Shown here: positions 10,499 to 19,420 of the stretch, piece after piece
How positions within the stretch are numbered: position 1 is the first letter of the stretch
How the letters are laid out: the number at the start of each line of letters is the position of its first letter
NCBI GenBank assembly: GCA_037176905.1
Contig: JBBBWG010007569.1
Coordinates: 4,081-25,081 of the forward strand
Length of the DNA stretch: 21,001 nt
Reading direction: 5' to 3'
Source: Azolla pinnata
Lineage: Eukaryota > Streptophyta > Polypodiopsida > Salviniales > Salviniaceae
Program-made: the position numbers and the translations under genes
The notes under the pieces: generated by a model
Seen by the model: only the letters and a program-made list of their open reading frames with translations
Told to the model about the DNA's origin: nothing
The model's database searches: none

Positions 10499-11168
10499 TA
10501 TCTATCTATCTATCCATATATATATATATGAGATAAAACACATATTTTAATACTGCTGGACAAGGAAGGAGGTCTTTTATAGAAGGTTGAGTGNNNNNNN
10601 NNNNNNNNNNNNNNNNNNNNNNNNNNNNNNNNNNNNNNNNNNNNNNNNNNNNNNNNNNNNNNNNNNNNNNNNNNNNNNNNNNNNNNNNNNNNNTATATAT
10701 ATATATGAGATAAAACACATATTTTAATACTGCTGGACAAGGAAGGAGGTCTTTTATAGAAGGTTGAGTGGTAAGTATAAGAGGGTAACATTTGTGTGAA
10801 TCTTGAATATTGTCAAGGTGAGGATCCAATGGCAAGTGCATGGGCTGCCACCATATATAATTTTAGTGTCATAAATTTGCCGAGGCGTTTCTTGTCAAAA
10901 TAATTATCATGCAAATCACAGTCATCTGTGTGTCTATTACAAAATTATCAATGAGAATTAATTAACAGGCATCTTCTTCTTTAATTTATATTTCTTAAAT
11001 TATCTATGGCTTCCTGATTTTTAGAAACCTGTTATGATGATTGTTTTTAAATGTTGACAGGGACCAGAACAAAACGCGCTGGGTAATGTTTTAGTCCTCT
11101 CCTTGCTCTTAGGACTCTTTGCTGGGGTGACCCTTGATTGGCTTTGGCTCATTGGCAAAGGTTGGTAG
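5547..11168 (+). CDS. Equilibrative nucleoside transporter (ENT, SLC29 family), nine exons
   Basis: Exons by splice site and phase: 5547-5573, 5659-5763, 6417-6572, 6667-6810, 6948-7053, 7240-7409, 8112-8272, 8366-8624, 11061-11168. They total 411 residues, in the normal range for plant ENTs. The product is a membrane protein with about 11 helices that moves nucleosides, usually with protons in plants. Family marks: GNGCLLSWNSMLTIEDYY in the first helix (exon 2), YHPTRILTLVYQP (exon 3), DAHVQGG at residues 124-130, SFFAGLAASG (exon 5), LTLSIFPGFL (exon 7), RYLFIPAFYF and GVTNGYL (exon 8), and a short Trp-rich C-terminus ending IGKGW. The wording is closest to the Arabidopsis ENT3-type plasma-membrane group, as I recall it. 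The nine-residue first exon (MPEISPPSQ) is short but in phase. The exon 7 start is the weakest junction: an alternative AG at 8075-8076 would be out of phase, so I chose CTGAAG/GATTAT at 8111/8112. An assembly gap lies in the last intron. Confidence 0.93.
8273..8365 (+). other. Transporter intron 7, 93 nt, open in frame
   Basis: This short GT-AG intron has a length divisible by three and no in-frame stop, so exons 7 and 8 read through it as one continuous frame. Retention would add 31 hydrophobic residues between two membrane helices. Confidence 0.75.
9517..9575 (+). mobile_element. Weak tRNA-like/SINE-like segment
   Basis: TATCCTAGTGG (9517-9527) fits the pol III A-box pattern except at one position. 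GATTTGATTTT, 33 bp further on, is a poor B box. There is no clear tail or target duplication. It is listed only because two other tRNA-like segments occur in this window. Confidence 0.25.
10469..10529. repeat. Compound microsatellite (AATC)n (TCTA)n (TA)n
   Basis: Seven or more AATC units, then about four TCTA units, then 14 bases of alternating AT, in the last transporter intron and adjoining the assembly gap. Confidence 0.95.
10517..10593. repeat. 77-bp repeat, left copy at the gap edge
   Basis: Identical by eye over all 77 bases to 10694-10770. The two copies abut the N run on each side. Confidence 0.95.
10594..10693. other. Assembly gap of exactly 100 N
   Basis: A run of exactly 100 N is the usual placeholder for a gap of unknown size. 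It is flanked by identical 77-bp sequences, which suggests that two contig ends overlap here and were never merged. Confidence 0.98.
10694..10770. repeat. 77-bp repeat, right copy at the gap edge
   Basis: Identical to 10517-10593, from the (TA)n run to ...GGTTGAGTG. After the copy the intron continues with unique sequence. Confidence 0.95.
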
Positions 11169-11510
11169 CTGACAATCTCTCTCGGGCCACTGTAAAAATT
11201 GGTTGGTTTTATCGTCTATTCATTTCATCAGGTATTTCATTCTAATAATGCGTCAGCAGCGTTTGAACTTACCACGCTATTTTGCAGTCATATTATTTGA
11301 GACATTATACAAATGTCACCATAGACAACTAGAAAATCTAGAGTAACATATTGTAAGACATTTTCAAGAGGATTCATCTTCTTGTATGATTCATTCCTTA
11401 ACATTCTCAAAAGTCTGCAGTTTGATTCGTTGCTGCGAAATCTGTATGATTTCTCTGATGAGCCGGACATCGTGATATTGTTCGATTTCTGATGAACACT
11501 CGAAAATAAA
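11169..11510 (+). other. Probable 3' UTR of the transporter
   Basis: The sequence after the TAG stop at 11166-11168 has no further exon signature. An AATAAA at 11505-11510 is a candidate polyadenylation signal about 340 bp after the stop. Plant signals are loose, so the true end is uncertain. Confidence 0.35.
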
Positions 11511-12360
11511 TCAACACAAGAATGTTGAAAGTGAGCGTATATTTGAACGTGATATATGTACTGGAATGTTTGGGAATCTCTGAATATATCGAAATATGAG
11601 CTTGGGGAGCAGAATTATTCTGTTGAATGTGGAGAAATCATTTCAAGGAATCGTCGCTCATCGAGTCGAACGAAGCTGAATCGTCAAGTGGGCATTCTGA
11701 GGAATAATGCATTGGAACTGAACGAGTCGATCGAATTTTTAATGGGAGGCTCAGATTTTACTGATTCCATCCTAGTTGAATGTTTGTGATTTGACAAAAC
11801 TTTCAGCTGGAAATCTGTGACATCTGATACCTCTTTTACTGCTATAGTTTAGTGAGTTGGGGAGAGAGATGGCATCAAATCTCCACCCCCACAATCATGG
11901 TGCTGCTGTAAAACCAGGAGCTCGATCCCAAGCATTTTGCTGCTTTCTTCTGTTTTCTGTTTTCTTTGATGTATGTCTAAACCGAATGGCTTCGGAATGT
12001 GTTTGCTGTGTATGATTCTAAACTAGAAAGATGCCAGAGTCGGTCCCAAAGCAGTAGGCATGTGATGACATTGCGCATCTGCGCACGAAAGCTACTACGG
12101 TGCTCAGAAGTTTGATCCAACACAGATTGCGAGCGTCGTTCTGAATCGACCATTTTTAATAGCATTGTTGGGTACTACTCATTGGAGATGCTCGCATTAT
12201 TGGGCAACTAACTGTAGAAGAAATTGGCGCGGGATGATCGAGAAGCTTGTCGTTGCAGGTGCACAGAGCAGATGGTGCTTGAATCGATATATCAGCATCT
12301 GGACTTTCTCTCTTTTTTCCACTAGGTGCCGATAGCAGTTTAGATTGATCGATGCCGAAC
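11511..12360. other. Intergenic, nothing recognised
   Basis: Short frames on both strands (for example 11556-11789 plus and 11977-12165 minus) show no domain, splice support or composition typical of the two real genes. Confidence 0.5.
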
Positions 12361-12363
12361 TAA

Positions 12364-13010
12364 CCACCATCATCATCATCATCATCATCACCACCATCAT
12401 CATCATCATCAATCATCATCATCGCCCCTGCCGTCATCATCATCGTCACGGTCACCCTCATCACCCTTGTCATTGTGATCATCAACATCATCATCAGCAT
12501 CATCCTCATCCTTATCACCATTGTGATCATCAGCATCAGCATCAACATCACCCTCACCATCATTATCATATCATCGTCACTGCCGTCATCACCATCATCA
12601 CCGCCATTTTCATCATCGTCATCACCACCGCCACCACCATCATCATCATCATCTCATCCTCACCCTCATTGTCACCATCACCGTCATCGTCATCCTCACC
12701 ATCATCATCATCACCATCACCATCACCATCGCCATCACCATCACCATCACTGTCGTCACCTTTGTGAACATCAACATCAACAACAACATCATCATCAGCA
12801 GCAAAGTAGCACGAGCATCAACACCATCGTCGTCATCGCCATCGTCAACATCAACATCAACATCAGCATCAACATCATCATCAACAACAAAGCGGCATTT
12901 CGACATCAGCACCACCGCCATCATCATCATCATCCCAGCAGACCAACATCAGCATCAGCATCAGCATCAACATCATCTATCAGCATCAACGTCACCGGCA
13001 TCAACACCAT
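12364..13010. repeat. Long imperfect CAT/CAC/CAA microsatellite
   Basis: About 650 bp composed almost entirely of CAT, CAC and CAA triplets broken by short GTC/GCC variants. All frames give low-complexity peptides (poly His/Ile/Ser on plus, poly Met/Asp/Val on minus) and I treat none as coding. It lies 0.35-1 kb upstream of the SPX-RING gene. Confidence 0.95.
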
Positions 13011-13064
13011 TCGGCAGCATCAACATAAGCATCATGAGATTCGGTTCGAGCAGCTGGGCAGCGA

Positions 13065-13080
13065 GGGATCGATCGATCCC
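13065..13080. repeat. 16-bp perfect palindrome GGGATCGATCGATCCC
   Basis: Perfectly self-complementary, at the junction between the CAT tract and the TGCATGCA tract. Confidence 0.9.
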
Positions 13081-13091
13081 AACCCATCCGA

Positions 13092-13189
13092 TCCATCCAT
13101 GCATTGATTGGATCCTATCCATCCATGATGCATGCATGCATGCATGCATCCATGCATGTATGCATGCATCCATGCATCCATGCATCCAT
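13092..13189. repeat. CATGCATG/CATCCATG tract
   Basis: Tandem GCAT and CATC tetramers, about 165-260 bp before the SPX-RING ATG. CATGCA is the core of the RY element bound by B3-domain factors of the ABI3/FUS3/LEC2 group, and many overlapping copies occur here. It may equally be a simple microsatellite with no role. Confidence 0.85.
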
Positions 13190-13267
13190 TAACAATTTGT
13201 TTTTTCATATTTAGATAAATAGCTAAATAAATAACTGTAAATAAATAGATAAATAAATAAATATATA

Positions 13268-13275
13268 TATAAATA
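13268..13275 (+). promoter_or_regulatory. Probable TATA box of the SPX-RING gene
   Basis: TATAAATA within an AT-rich (AAATA)n region, 77 bp before the ATG at 13352. Transcription would start near 13300, giving a leader of roughly 50 bases made of CTT/CGT triplets. Confidence 0.6.
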
Positions 13276-13351
13276 GCTCTGCATCGTCTTCTTCTTCTTC
13301 GTCGTCGTCGTCTTCGTCGTCGTCTTCGTCTTCGTCGAGCTCGTGGCGGCG

Positions 13352-15724
13352 ATGAAGTTCAACAAGCGATTCTCTGCGTACGTGCAGACGCAGCAAGCTC
13401 TCCAGCCCGGCCTCTCCTACGTCCACTTCAAGCGCCTCAAGAAGCTCCTCAAGCGCTGCACCGCCCGCCGCCACCACCACCACCACCACCACCATCCTCT
13501 TCCTCCTCCGCCATCGCCGTCGCCGTCGTCTTCATCACCGCCACCGGCTTCTCCTTCCTCTTCCTCACCGGCTTCCTGCTGCTCGTCTGCTCCCCTAGAC
13601 CCCGCCAAATGCCCCCCCTCCTGCACAGGTGCATCCCCCGGCCCTTTTGTTAAGGAAAGAAAGGAAGGAAGGAAGAGAGAGAGCGAGAGAGCGAGAGAGC
13701 GAGAGAGAGAGAGAGAGACGCAAGAAGGGATGGAACCACGGATTCACTTGCGCTCTGGATGCACGCACTGCCGGGGAATGAGCCGGAAAGGCATTGTGAG
13801 AACAAGCGCATGAGAGATTGTTTTTTTTTTGTACTGCGTGAAAAGAACGGGTGGGGCATGCAGGAGACTGATACGGATCTGTCTGTTTTTCTGTTGTGGA
13901 AATGGAAACGGGTATGGAAATGGAAACGGAAATGGAAGCGGGTATGGAAATGGAAACGGAAATGGAAACGTGAATGGAAATGCAAATGGAAACGGAAACG
14001 GAAACGGAAATGGAAATGGAAAAATGGATATGGAAATGGAAGCGTGAATGGAAATGCAACTGGAAACGGAAATGGAAATGGAAAAACGGAAATGGAGATG
14101 GAAATGGAAACGGAAATGGAAATGGAAAAATGGATATAGAAATGGAAACGGAAATGGATATGTGCTGGGGCAGTGTGCGATGGGGCCTTCTTCCCGGAGC
14201 TGATGAACGAGGTGGCTGGCGTGATGGGATGCTTCAGCGCGCGTGTGCAGGCACTGCTCCATCGCCACCTGCCATCATCAGGCATGTGCAGGTACCTCCT
14301 GCGCTTCCTGCATCCTCCGCAGCCCCATCAAGATGACATGGCCCACGAGGGCCAGAAGCTCGTCGCCTATGCCTACATGAACGCTCTGGCCATCCGCAAG
14401 ATCCTCAAGAAATATGACAAGGTACTCGATCCACCTGCTCCTCCCTCCACATCACTGCAAAAATCATGTTGTGGTAGGAGATTAGGTTCATGTCGTGGTA
14501 GGAAATTGGATTCATGCCCTTGTGGTAGGACATTGGATTCATTCCCTTGTAGTAGGACATTGGATTCATGCCCTTGTAGTAGGACATTGGATTCATGCCC
14601 TTTTAGTAGGAGATTGGATTCATACCCTCGTAGGAAATTGATTAGATTCATGCCGTCGTAGGAGTTAAATTCATGTTGCAGTTGGAGATTAGATTCATGT
14701 CATAGTAGGAGATTAGGCACTCCATTATTGCTTTGATGTGTAGGTTCACCGATCGAGGAAGGGCCGTGCCTTCAAGAATCGCCTGCAGATGATGCACGTG
14801 CAGCTCCTCCAGTCGCCATGGTTGGTTGAACTCATTGCCTTGCATTTGAACCTCAAGGCCACCCATCCCTCTCCTCACACTTGGACGAGTGCCAGCGATG
14901 GCTTCTTGTCGGCAAGCTGCACAGAGAATCTCGAGAGCTCCAAGCCCACAATCTCGTGCACACTGTCGGATGCTGTGAACATCGAGATCGACCTCACATG
15001 CTCCATTTGCCTCGTAAGCACCCCCCCCACATCACCAATTGTTCGATCGACTAATTCTTCTCTACTCAAAATGATTCGTAGTGTTAGTACTAGTAGGAGA
15101 TAAGCAACTTTTTTGCCATGAGATCGAGCATGTCAGTCATGTTGGTGCCTGTTGGCTCTATATCACGTGAAGGATCTCGCTTCAGGGTGTTTTCATTTGT
15201 GCATTCTTGTAGGACATGGTTTTTGATCCCGTGTCCTTGGGATGTGGTCACATATTTTGCAACAGCTGTGCCTGCTCTGCTGCATTAATCCCTACAGTTG
15301 CAGGTCTGAAGGCTGCAGATCGTAATACAAAATGCCCACTATGTAGACAGGTCAGTGGTGTTTGAAATGCCAGTTTGCATTTTTGTTATTTTCTTTTTAA
15401 CTTCATATATGCTCCTTTCTTGATGATTGGCTGTCTTTGATCATGGTCAAATCTTTGTAGGCAAGGGTATATGAAGATGCTGTTCATCTATCAGAATTGG
15501 GCACACTCATAAGCTCAAGGTAGGAATATGGATTGGAGAGCTATTTAATGTGAAGAATGACGTTGCATGCTGCTATGTCTAGAAACCATTTTCACGTGTT
15601 TTCTCATCTACGCAACAGATGCCAAGATTACTGGTCGAAACGGTTACAAAAAGAAAGAGTGGAGCGGCTTGAACAGGCTAAGAAGCATTGGGATGGCCAA
15701 TGCCGTGCAATGCTTGGAATGTAG
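13352..15724 (+). CDS. NLA: SPX-RING E3 ubiquitin ligase, NLA/BAH1 family, six exons
   Basis: Exons: 13352-13628, 14174-14421, 14744-15013, 15213-15350, 15461-15519, 15619-15724. All phases close, giving 365 residues. The family is about 330-340 long, and the excess is a low-complexity insert. The SPX domain is split: [10 protein letters not shown] and [11 protein letters not shown] at 1-36, then a His8 plus Pro/Ser-rich stretch at 41-90, then [13 protein letters not shown] and [11 protein letters not shown] (to 175). The Lys clusters are the inositol-pyrophosphate binding surface. QSPWLVEL follows, then a C3HC4 RING finger from about residue 260: [13 protein letters not shown] and CPLC are all intact, so ligase activity is expected. 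The C-terminal [21 protein letters not shown] is family-typical. In Arabidopsis, NLA with PHO2 sends PHT1 phosphate transporters for degradation and also affects nitrate and salicylate responses; transfer of that role here is inferred. The start is the first ATG (13352) after the TATA box. Confidence 0.95.
13472..13495 (+). repeat. Coding CAC repeat (His8) in exon 1
   Basis: Eight consecutive His codons (residues 41-48), followed by a run of Pro- and Ser-rich codons, interrupt the SPX domain between its first and second conserved blocks. Confidence 0.9.
13653..13718. repeat. GGAA then (GA)n microsatellite in SPX-RING intron 1
   Basis: AAGG units followed by GAGAGCGA and pure GA repeats, shortly after the intron 1 donor at 13629. 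Confidence 0.95.
13897..14160. repeat. Hexamer minisatellite GGAAAY in SPX-RING intron 1
   Basis: About 44 copies of a 6-bp unit (GGAAAT or GGAAAC, with GGAAGC and GTATGG variants) fill the 3' half of intron 1 and end 13 bp before the acceptor at 14173. Every frame is open or nearly so, which produces spurious Lys/Trp/Gly/Asn frames and, on the minus strand, Phe/His/Pro frames. Confidence 0.95.
14470..14735. repeat. 27-bp tandem repeat in SPX-RING intron 2
   Basis: The unit is about GTAGGACATTGGATTCATGCC plus CTTGTA. The best copies start at 14525, 14552, 14579 and 14606, exactly 27 bp apart, and shorter, diverged copies lie on either side, about nine in total. The array occupies most of intron 2 (14422-14743) and ends a few bases before the acceptor. 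Confidence 0.9.
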
Positions 15725-17120
15725 TTTTGTAAATCTGTCTTGTGCATATATTTCCCATGGTCCCATTGCCATGGCCAAACAAATGGCTTTGGTGCAACAA
15801 AAGCCGGTTCAGCATGCTTTTCAATTACTTGCCAGCATCAGCTGAAGCGGAAGGACATGGTTTTAACTGTGTTCACTTATGTGGTTTATAAGTTGAGGCA
15901 AATGTCTCTCCAATTTGTAGGAGGAATTTGCTTGCACTAACATGAGAAGCATGTGTTTCCATTTTTCGTCTTCTTGTTGTGTACAGATGTGGCCGTAACT
16001 ACTTGAATCCGTGTGCTCATGTGGATGGGTCTCTATTCCATGCAGAAACTTTAAAACCTGTAACCCTCAGAAAGTCAGAGAAGGAATCGCCCGATGTAGG
16101 TAAAATATAGTCATTATCTTGTCAATAGGTAGGGAAAATATATTTCAAGTTTCAGCATGAGAGAAGAAACCTTCAGCTTTTTCTCCTGAATGTCTAGCAT
16201 TCAAATCAGGAAGCAGGGTTACCGTAAGCGGTTGATCCCCACCATGTAAAGCTGCTATGTGTGTGACTATGCGCATGAAAAAGAACCTCTTTTCTTCCCT
16301 CTTGAAAGAGGCATCTTAGCATTTTGTACTCCGTGAGAGTCTTATCCTTTTGAAGTGGAAATCTTATCATCCCTTGTCTTGGCTCCACTCGACAAACGTA
16401 AATGGCTGATGAAGAAGGGGAGGGTAAAGGTGAAAATCAAAAGTAAAGTGCTTTTATCCACAGCGTACTAAAGGTGTGGGTTGAGGTTAATATGCATTTC
16501 ATAGAAGTTTGAAAGGTATGTCTACTGTCTTTTTTCTTTTTGATGAGCAAGATAAGGTAGCATCACCATCTTCAAAAGGAGAACAATTCAGGAAAGATGA
16601 AAGATCATGACAGACAAGAAGACCAACAAGAAAGAGGAATCACGAAAGTGCAAGCATGTACAGTGCTGCCACTGACATGTTTTTCCTTGCATCACTGGTG
16701 GGGAATGTCCAAAAGGTTGTCTTTGTTAGATTTCGCAAACGCTTGAAAACTCGATTTTAATGGGGATGTTGAAATATAAATGACAGTTTATCATCGATTC
16801 TAAGCAGCATTCTATCTTCTCCATTTGTGATGTGATTATTCTGATGCCTTTCTTTTTGCTTGCTTAGCTGATATTTTGAATCGCTATGGCAATGGAAGAT
16901 GAACATACGATCCCGGATTAAACTACCGTTTTTCTTATTTGCACAAGTGGGTTTTTTCTGCAATCGACACGAGTTGTCTCATCATCATCAGCCTAACGGT
17001 GCTTTAATAGAAGTCGAGCTAGAGCCGAGTTGCTTCAGACTAAGGTGTTTAGGATTGCGCGAGCAATTGTTTCTTGCTTATAAGCTAATTTTGAAGAGAG
17101 AAAAATTAGCCAAGCCCATC
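15725..17120. other. 3' UTR of the SPX-RING gene, then intergenic
   Basis: No AATAAA is seen close after the stop at 15722-15724. Frames at 15567-15845 and 15740-15940 overlap the last exon or its 3' flank in other phases and are not genes. The rest, including 16899-17129, shows no recognisable domain. Confidence 0.45.
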
Positions 17121-17440
17121 CGTGTATAAGTGCTTTTGTAATTTGAAAGTTAGAAATAGATTAGCTAGCTCATTACTCTTTATCTAGTTTGGAATTGTTG
17201 TATAGATTAATACTTATGAGAGAATCTCAGGGACTTGTATATAAACCGCACATGGGGCTCGATAATGCTTATAATCAATCTATAATGTAACCAACCTCCT
17301 TGTAACTTGATTGTCTCCTTTTTGTTTATCTGTCTGTTTGTATGTCTCTATTAGTTAAGTTGTTGCACATGCTCACTAATAGGGTTTTGTAGATTTTGTG
17401 ATTAACAATGATTTGTTACCTGTATCTGTACATGTACTTG
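17120..17440 (+). mobile_element. Possible solo LTR
   Basis: The layout resembles a plant LTR: short T-rich U3, TATA box TATATAAA (about 17239-17246) and a transcript start region rich in ATAATC.. repeats and GTAACC. I see no second copy, no clean TG...CA borders and no primer binding site. The call rests on general look only. Confidence 0.2.
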
Positions 17441-17850
17441 GTTATAGGTCACATCGATACCAATCGAGGCTCACAACATCAATGGCTACACTAGCTCCAG
17501 TTAATCAGTGGCTACACCAGCTCTAGTTATGCCAACTGCATCCGAGACATGGGGAAGCCAAGGGTTTCCCCGTCGAGAAAACACTATAATCGACAATGTG
17601 CTGCTTTCTAGAATAATGTTGAAGCGGTGATGAAGAGCATATGATGAATGTGCTTGTGGTGCGGCATCGCAGTAGAGATAGGACCGAGGATCTATCTGGG
17701 GTTCTTCTTCTCAAGGAGTGCTTGGATGTGTTATTTCTGAAGGCGTTGACAAAAGGAAGCGACGTCCTTATTGACGATCTACTTGTTGGCCACAGGTGGG
17801 GAAAGGAAAAGAGTCCAAGTTCATTTTGATGACCGAGTCTATTCCGTTAG
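17441..17850. other. Intergenic, two small duplications
   Basis: GGCTACAC.AGCTC.AGTT occurs twice (about 17483-17501 and 17510-17527). CACAGGTGGGGAAA occurs at about 17792 and 17852. No frame is recognised. Confidence 0.5.
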
Positions 17851-18915
17851 TCACAGGTGGGGAAAAGGCATTGCCTGCAGGTGAGGCTGTATAAATATGG
17901 TACACAAAGCAACAGAGTTGCAGTAAGAGAGTTAGACACATAAAATGAAGCACCAGAGTCCAGCCACTATGTGTGAGCAAGCAAATGAACCATATTGATC
18001 TCAACATAGGTAGCATCATCATCTAAGACCAAAATGTGAATATCATTATCACATGTGCAATTGATTTCCTCTATTTTGATTACTAGAGATGATGAACCGG
18101 TTAACTGTTTAAGTTTTACCCCTTCGTTCTTTGCTCTTCAAGGCATAATAGTCCTTTATATTACCCTTCTTGTTGCCATAATGACATTCCACAAGTCTCT
18201 TTCTAGATTCGTGTCTGCTCTTATTGTTTCCATGGTTGTTTCTGGTTTGGCTTCTATCACATAATTAGTTTTTGACACAAATATAACCAGAATCTCATAC
18301 TTTATATGTCTCTCCAACTTGTAAGACAACCATAGATTTCCTACAAATTTCGCCACTTAGAGGCTCCATAGTTATCAATATATACTAATTTGCATTACTG
18401 TGCACTATTGTTGATAGCAATACATAAAGTGTCCCATGAGGCAAGTAACATGCATAGCAAAAATAAAGATTTCAGCTCATCGTCCATGGTTATTTTTGAG
18501 CTTGCAACTAAGACCATAATGCATCAAACTCATTTAGATGAGAGGTAACACCATTGGTGTCCTTCATGAGAAGGTCTTAGAGCTTTCTCATCCAATACAC
18601 TTTGTTTGCTGTAGTTTCCTTATCAAATGTATCACATGACTTTTTCCAAGTTTTTCAAAATTTTCTCAAGCTAAGATAGCGAAATAGACACTATCTGCCA
18701 AGTGTAACCTGACAAACAACATGGTCATAACATCAAGTTCCTCCCAATCATCATTATCCATGCCATCAAGTTTCTTTGTTTTGTCACCTAGAGGCCTTGT
18801 TTGTCTTCTATGGAGCAGTACATCACACATTTGATCCCTCCACAAACCAAAATTAGATCCATCAAATTTGCGGATCTCAAGATGATGCTTTCCATGAAAA
18901 GAATAGTGCTGCATG
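17850..18915 (-). pseudogene. Degenerate Copia gag-protease relic
   Basis: Read from 18914 downward on the minus strand, the gag core is visible as KFDGSNFGLWRDQM and DDWEELDVMTMLFVRLHLAD. Later come NKVYWMRKL and VTSHLNEFDALWS (about 18600-18500), then a former CCHC zinc knuckle at about 18205-18150 (ECHYGNKKGNIKDYYALKS) with only its first Cys left. The aspartic protease site WLDSGASFYVS follows at about 17966-17934, with DSG intact. Order and spacing fit plant Copia elements. Many stops and frame shifts make it inactive. No integrase or RT follows on this strand inside the window, so it is truncated. Confidence 0.85.
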
Positions 18916-18959
18916 AATTATCACGACTAACATGAGTGGTACCGGATACATCAAACATG

Positions 18960-19155
18960 TCTGGGCTCCATGGGAATGAACAATAGTATCAACCAACAAA
19001 ATATGATTGAAAAACAAAAGCTTTATGCAAGAAGTATTCAAAGATCATGGCCTCCCAAATGAAATCATCAATTGAAACATATGACATTTTCTCTGACTGC
19101 TTCATTTGTTGATAATCTAGAACACCAATACTATATGTCAAGTGCGAATTGCATG
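18960..19155 (+). pseudogene. Scrap of Ty3-type integrase core
   Basis: On the plus strand VFKDHGLPNEII (about 19036-19071) matches the phrase just before the second catalytic Asp of Ty3/gypsy integrases, with TIVSTN upstream at the expected distance. Stops follow at once and the expected Asp codon is not seen. It lies between two Copia pieces and is probably a separate fragment. Confidence 0.5.
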
Positions 19156-19370
19156 AGCAAAATCACCACAAAATGCTTTTAACAGTAATTCTAGGAAGGG
19201 ATACAATCATCCATGCATCACATCCAAGCACAAGCACCAGTGCATGCATACATCTATACATGCATCACATCACATCTCCCCATATGTACAAGCATAGAAT
19301 GTAACATCACTATTATGAAACTGAGAAGGTCGTCCCACTTCTCCCTTCTTGCATGCCCATTATTTCTGGC
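19156..19370. other. No gene recognised
   Basis: Includes an ATCACATC/CATGCATAC-rich stretch (19205-19280). The sequence just before 19371 does not resemble the RT region expected there, so the Copia RT relic appears to be cut at 19371. Confidence 0.4.
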
Positions 19371-19420
19371 TATGGTCACTGCATATTTATATGGATATGG
19401 TCACTGCATATTTATATGGG
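19371..19420. repeat. 25-bp tandem duplication at the start of the RT relic
   Basis: The unit TATGGTCACTGCATATTTAT plus ATGGA (19371-19395) is repeated at 19396-19420 with one mismatch (24 of 25). Because 25 is not a multiple of 3 the second copy shifts the frame. Confidence 0.95.

Larger units (their letters stand above)
8625..11060 (+). other. Transporter intron 8 (about 2.4 kb), no gene inside
   Basis: Donor AAG/GTGTGC and acceptor GACAG/GGACC. Contents visible: a (CT)n run after the donor, a weak tRNA-like segment at 9517-9575, a 23-bp tandem duplication (ACATACAAGAACTCAGT.TTTTC) near 9903-9948, (AATC)n then (TCTA)n and (TA)n at 10469-10529, and a 100-N gap. No coding sequence is recognised. 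Confidence 0.7.

Noticed and set aside
12345..13192. His/Ile/Ser-rich and Met/Asp-rich proteins
   Set aside because: They are read from the CAT/CAC tract on both strands and all frames, with no real start or domain.
13343..13351. GTG start nine bases upstream of the SPX-RING ATG
   Set aside because: Nuclear plant genes start at ATG, and SPX proteins begin with MKF, which fits the ATG at 13352.
13595..14336. Phe/His/Pro and Trp/Lys/Gly/Asn-rich frames over intron 1
   Set aside because: They are read from the GGAAAY hexamer array inside a supported intron.
14470..14735. CRISPR-like array (27-bp repeats)
   Set aside because: There are no unique spacers, the copies are directly contiguous, and it lies in a plant intron.
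16899..17129. 76-residue plus-strand frame after the SPX-RING gene
   Set aside because: No homology recognised and no link to an exon. It is most likely a chance frame.
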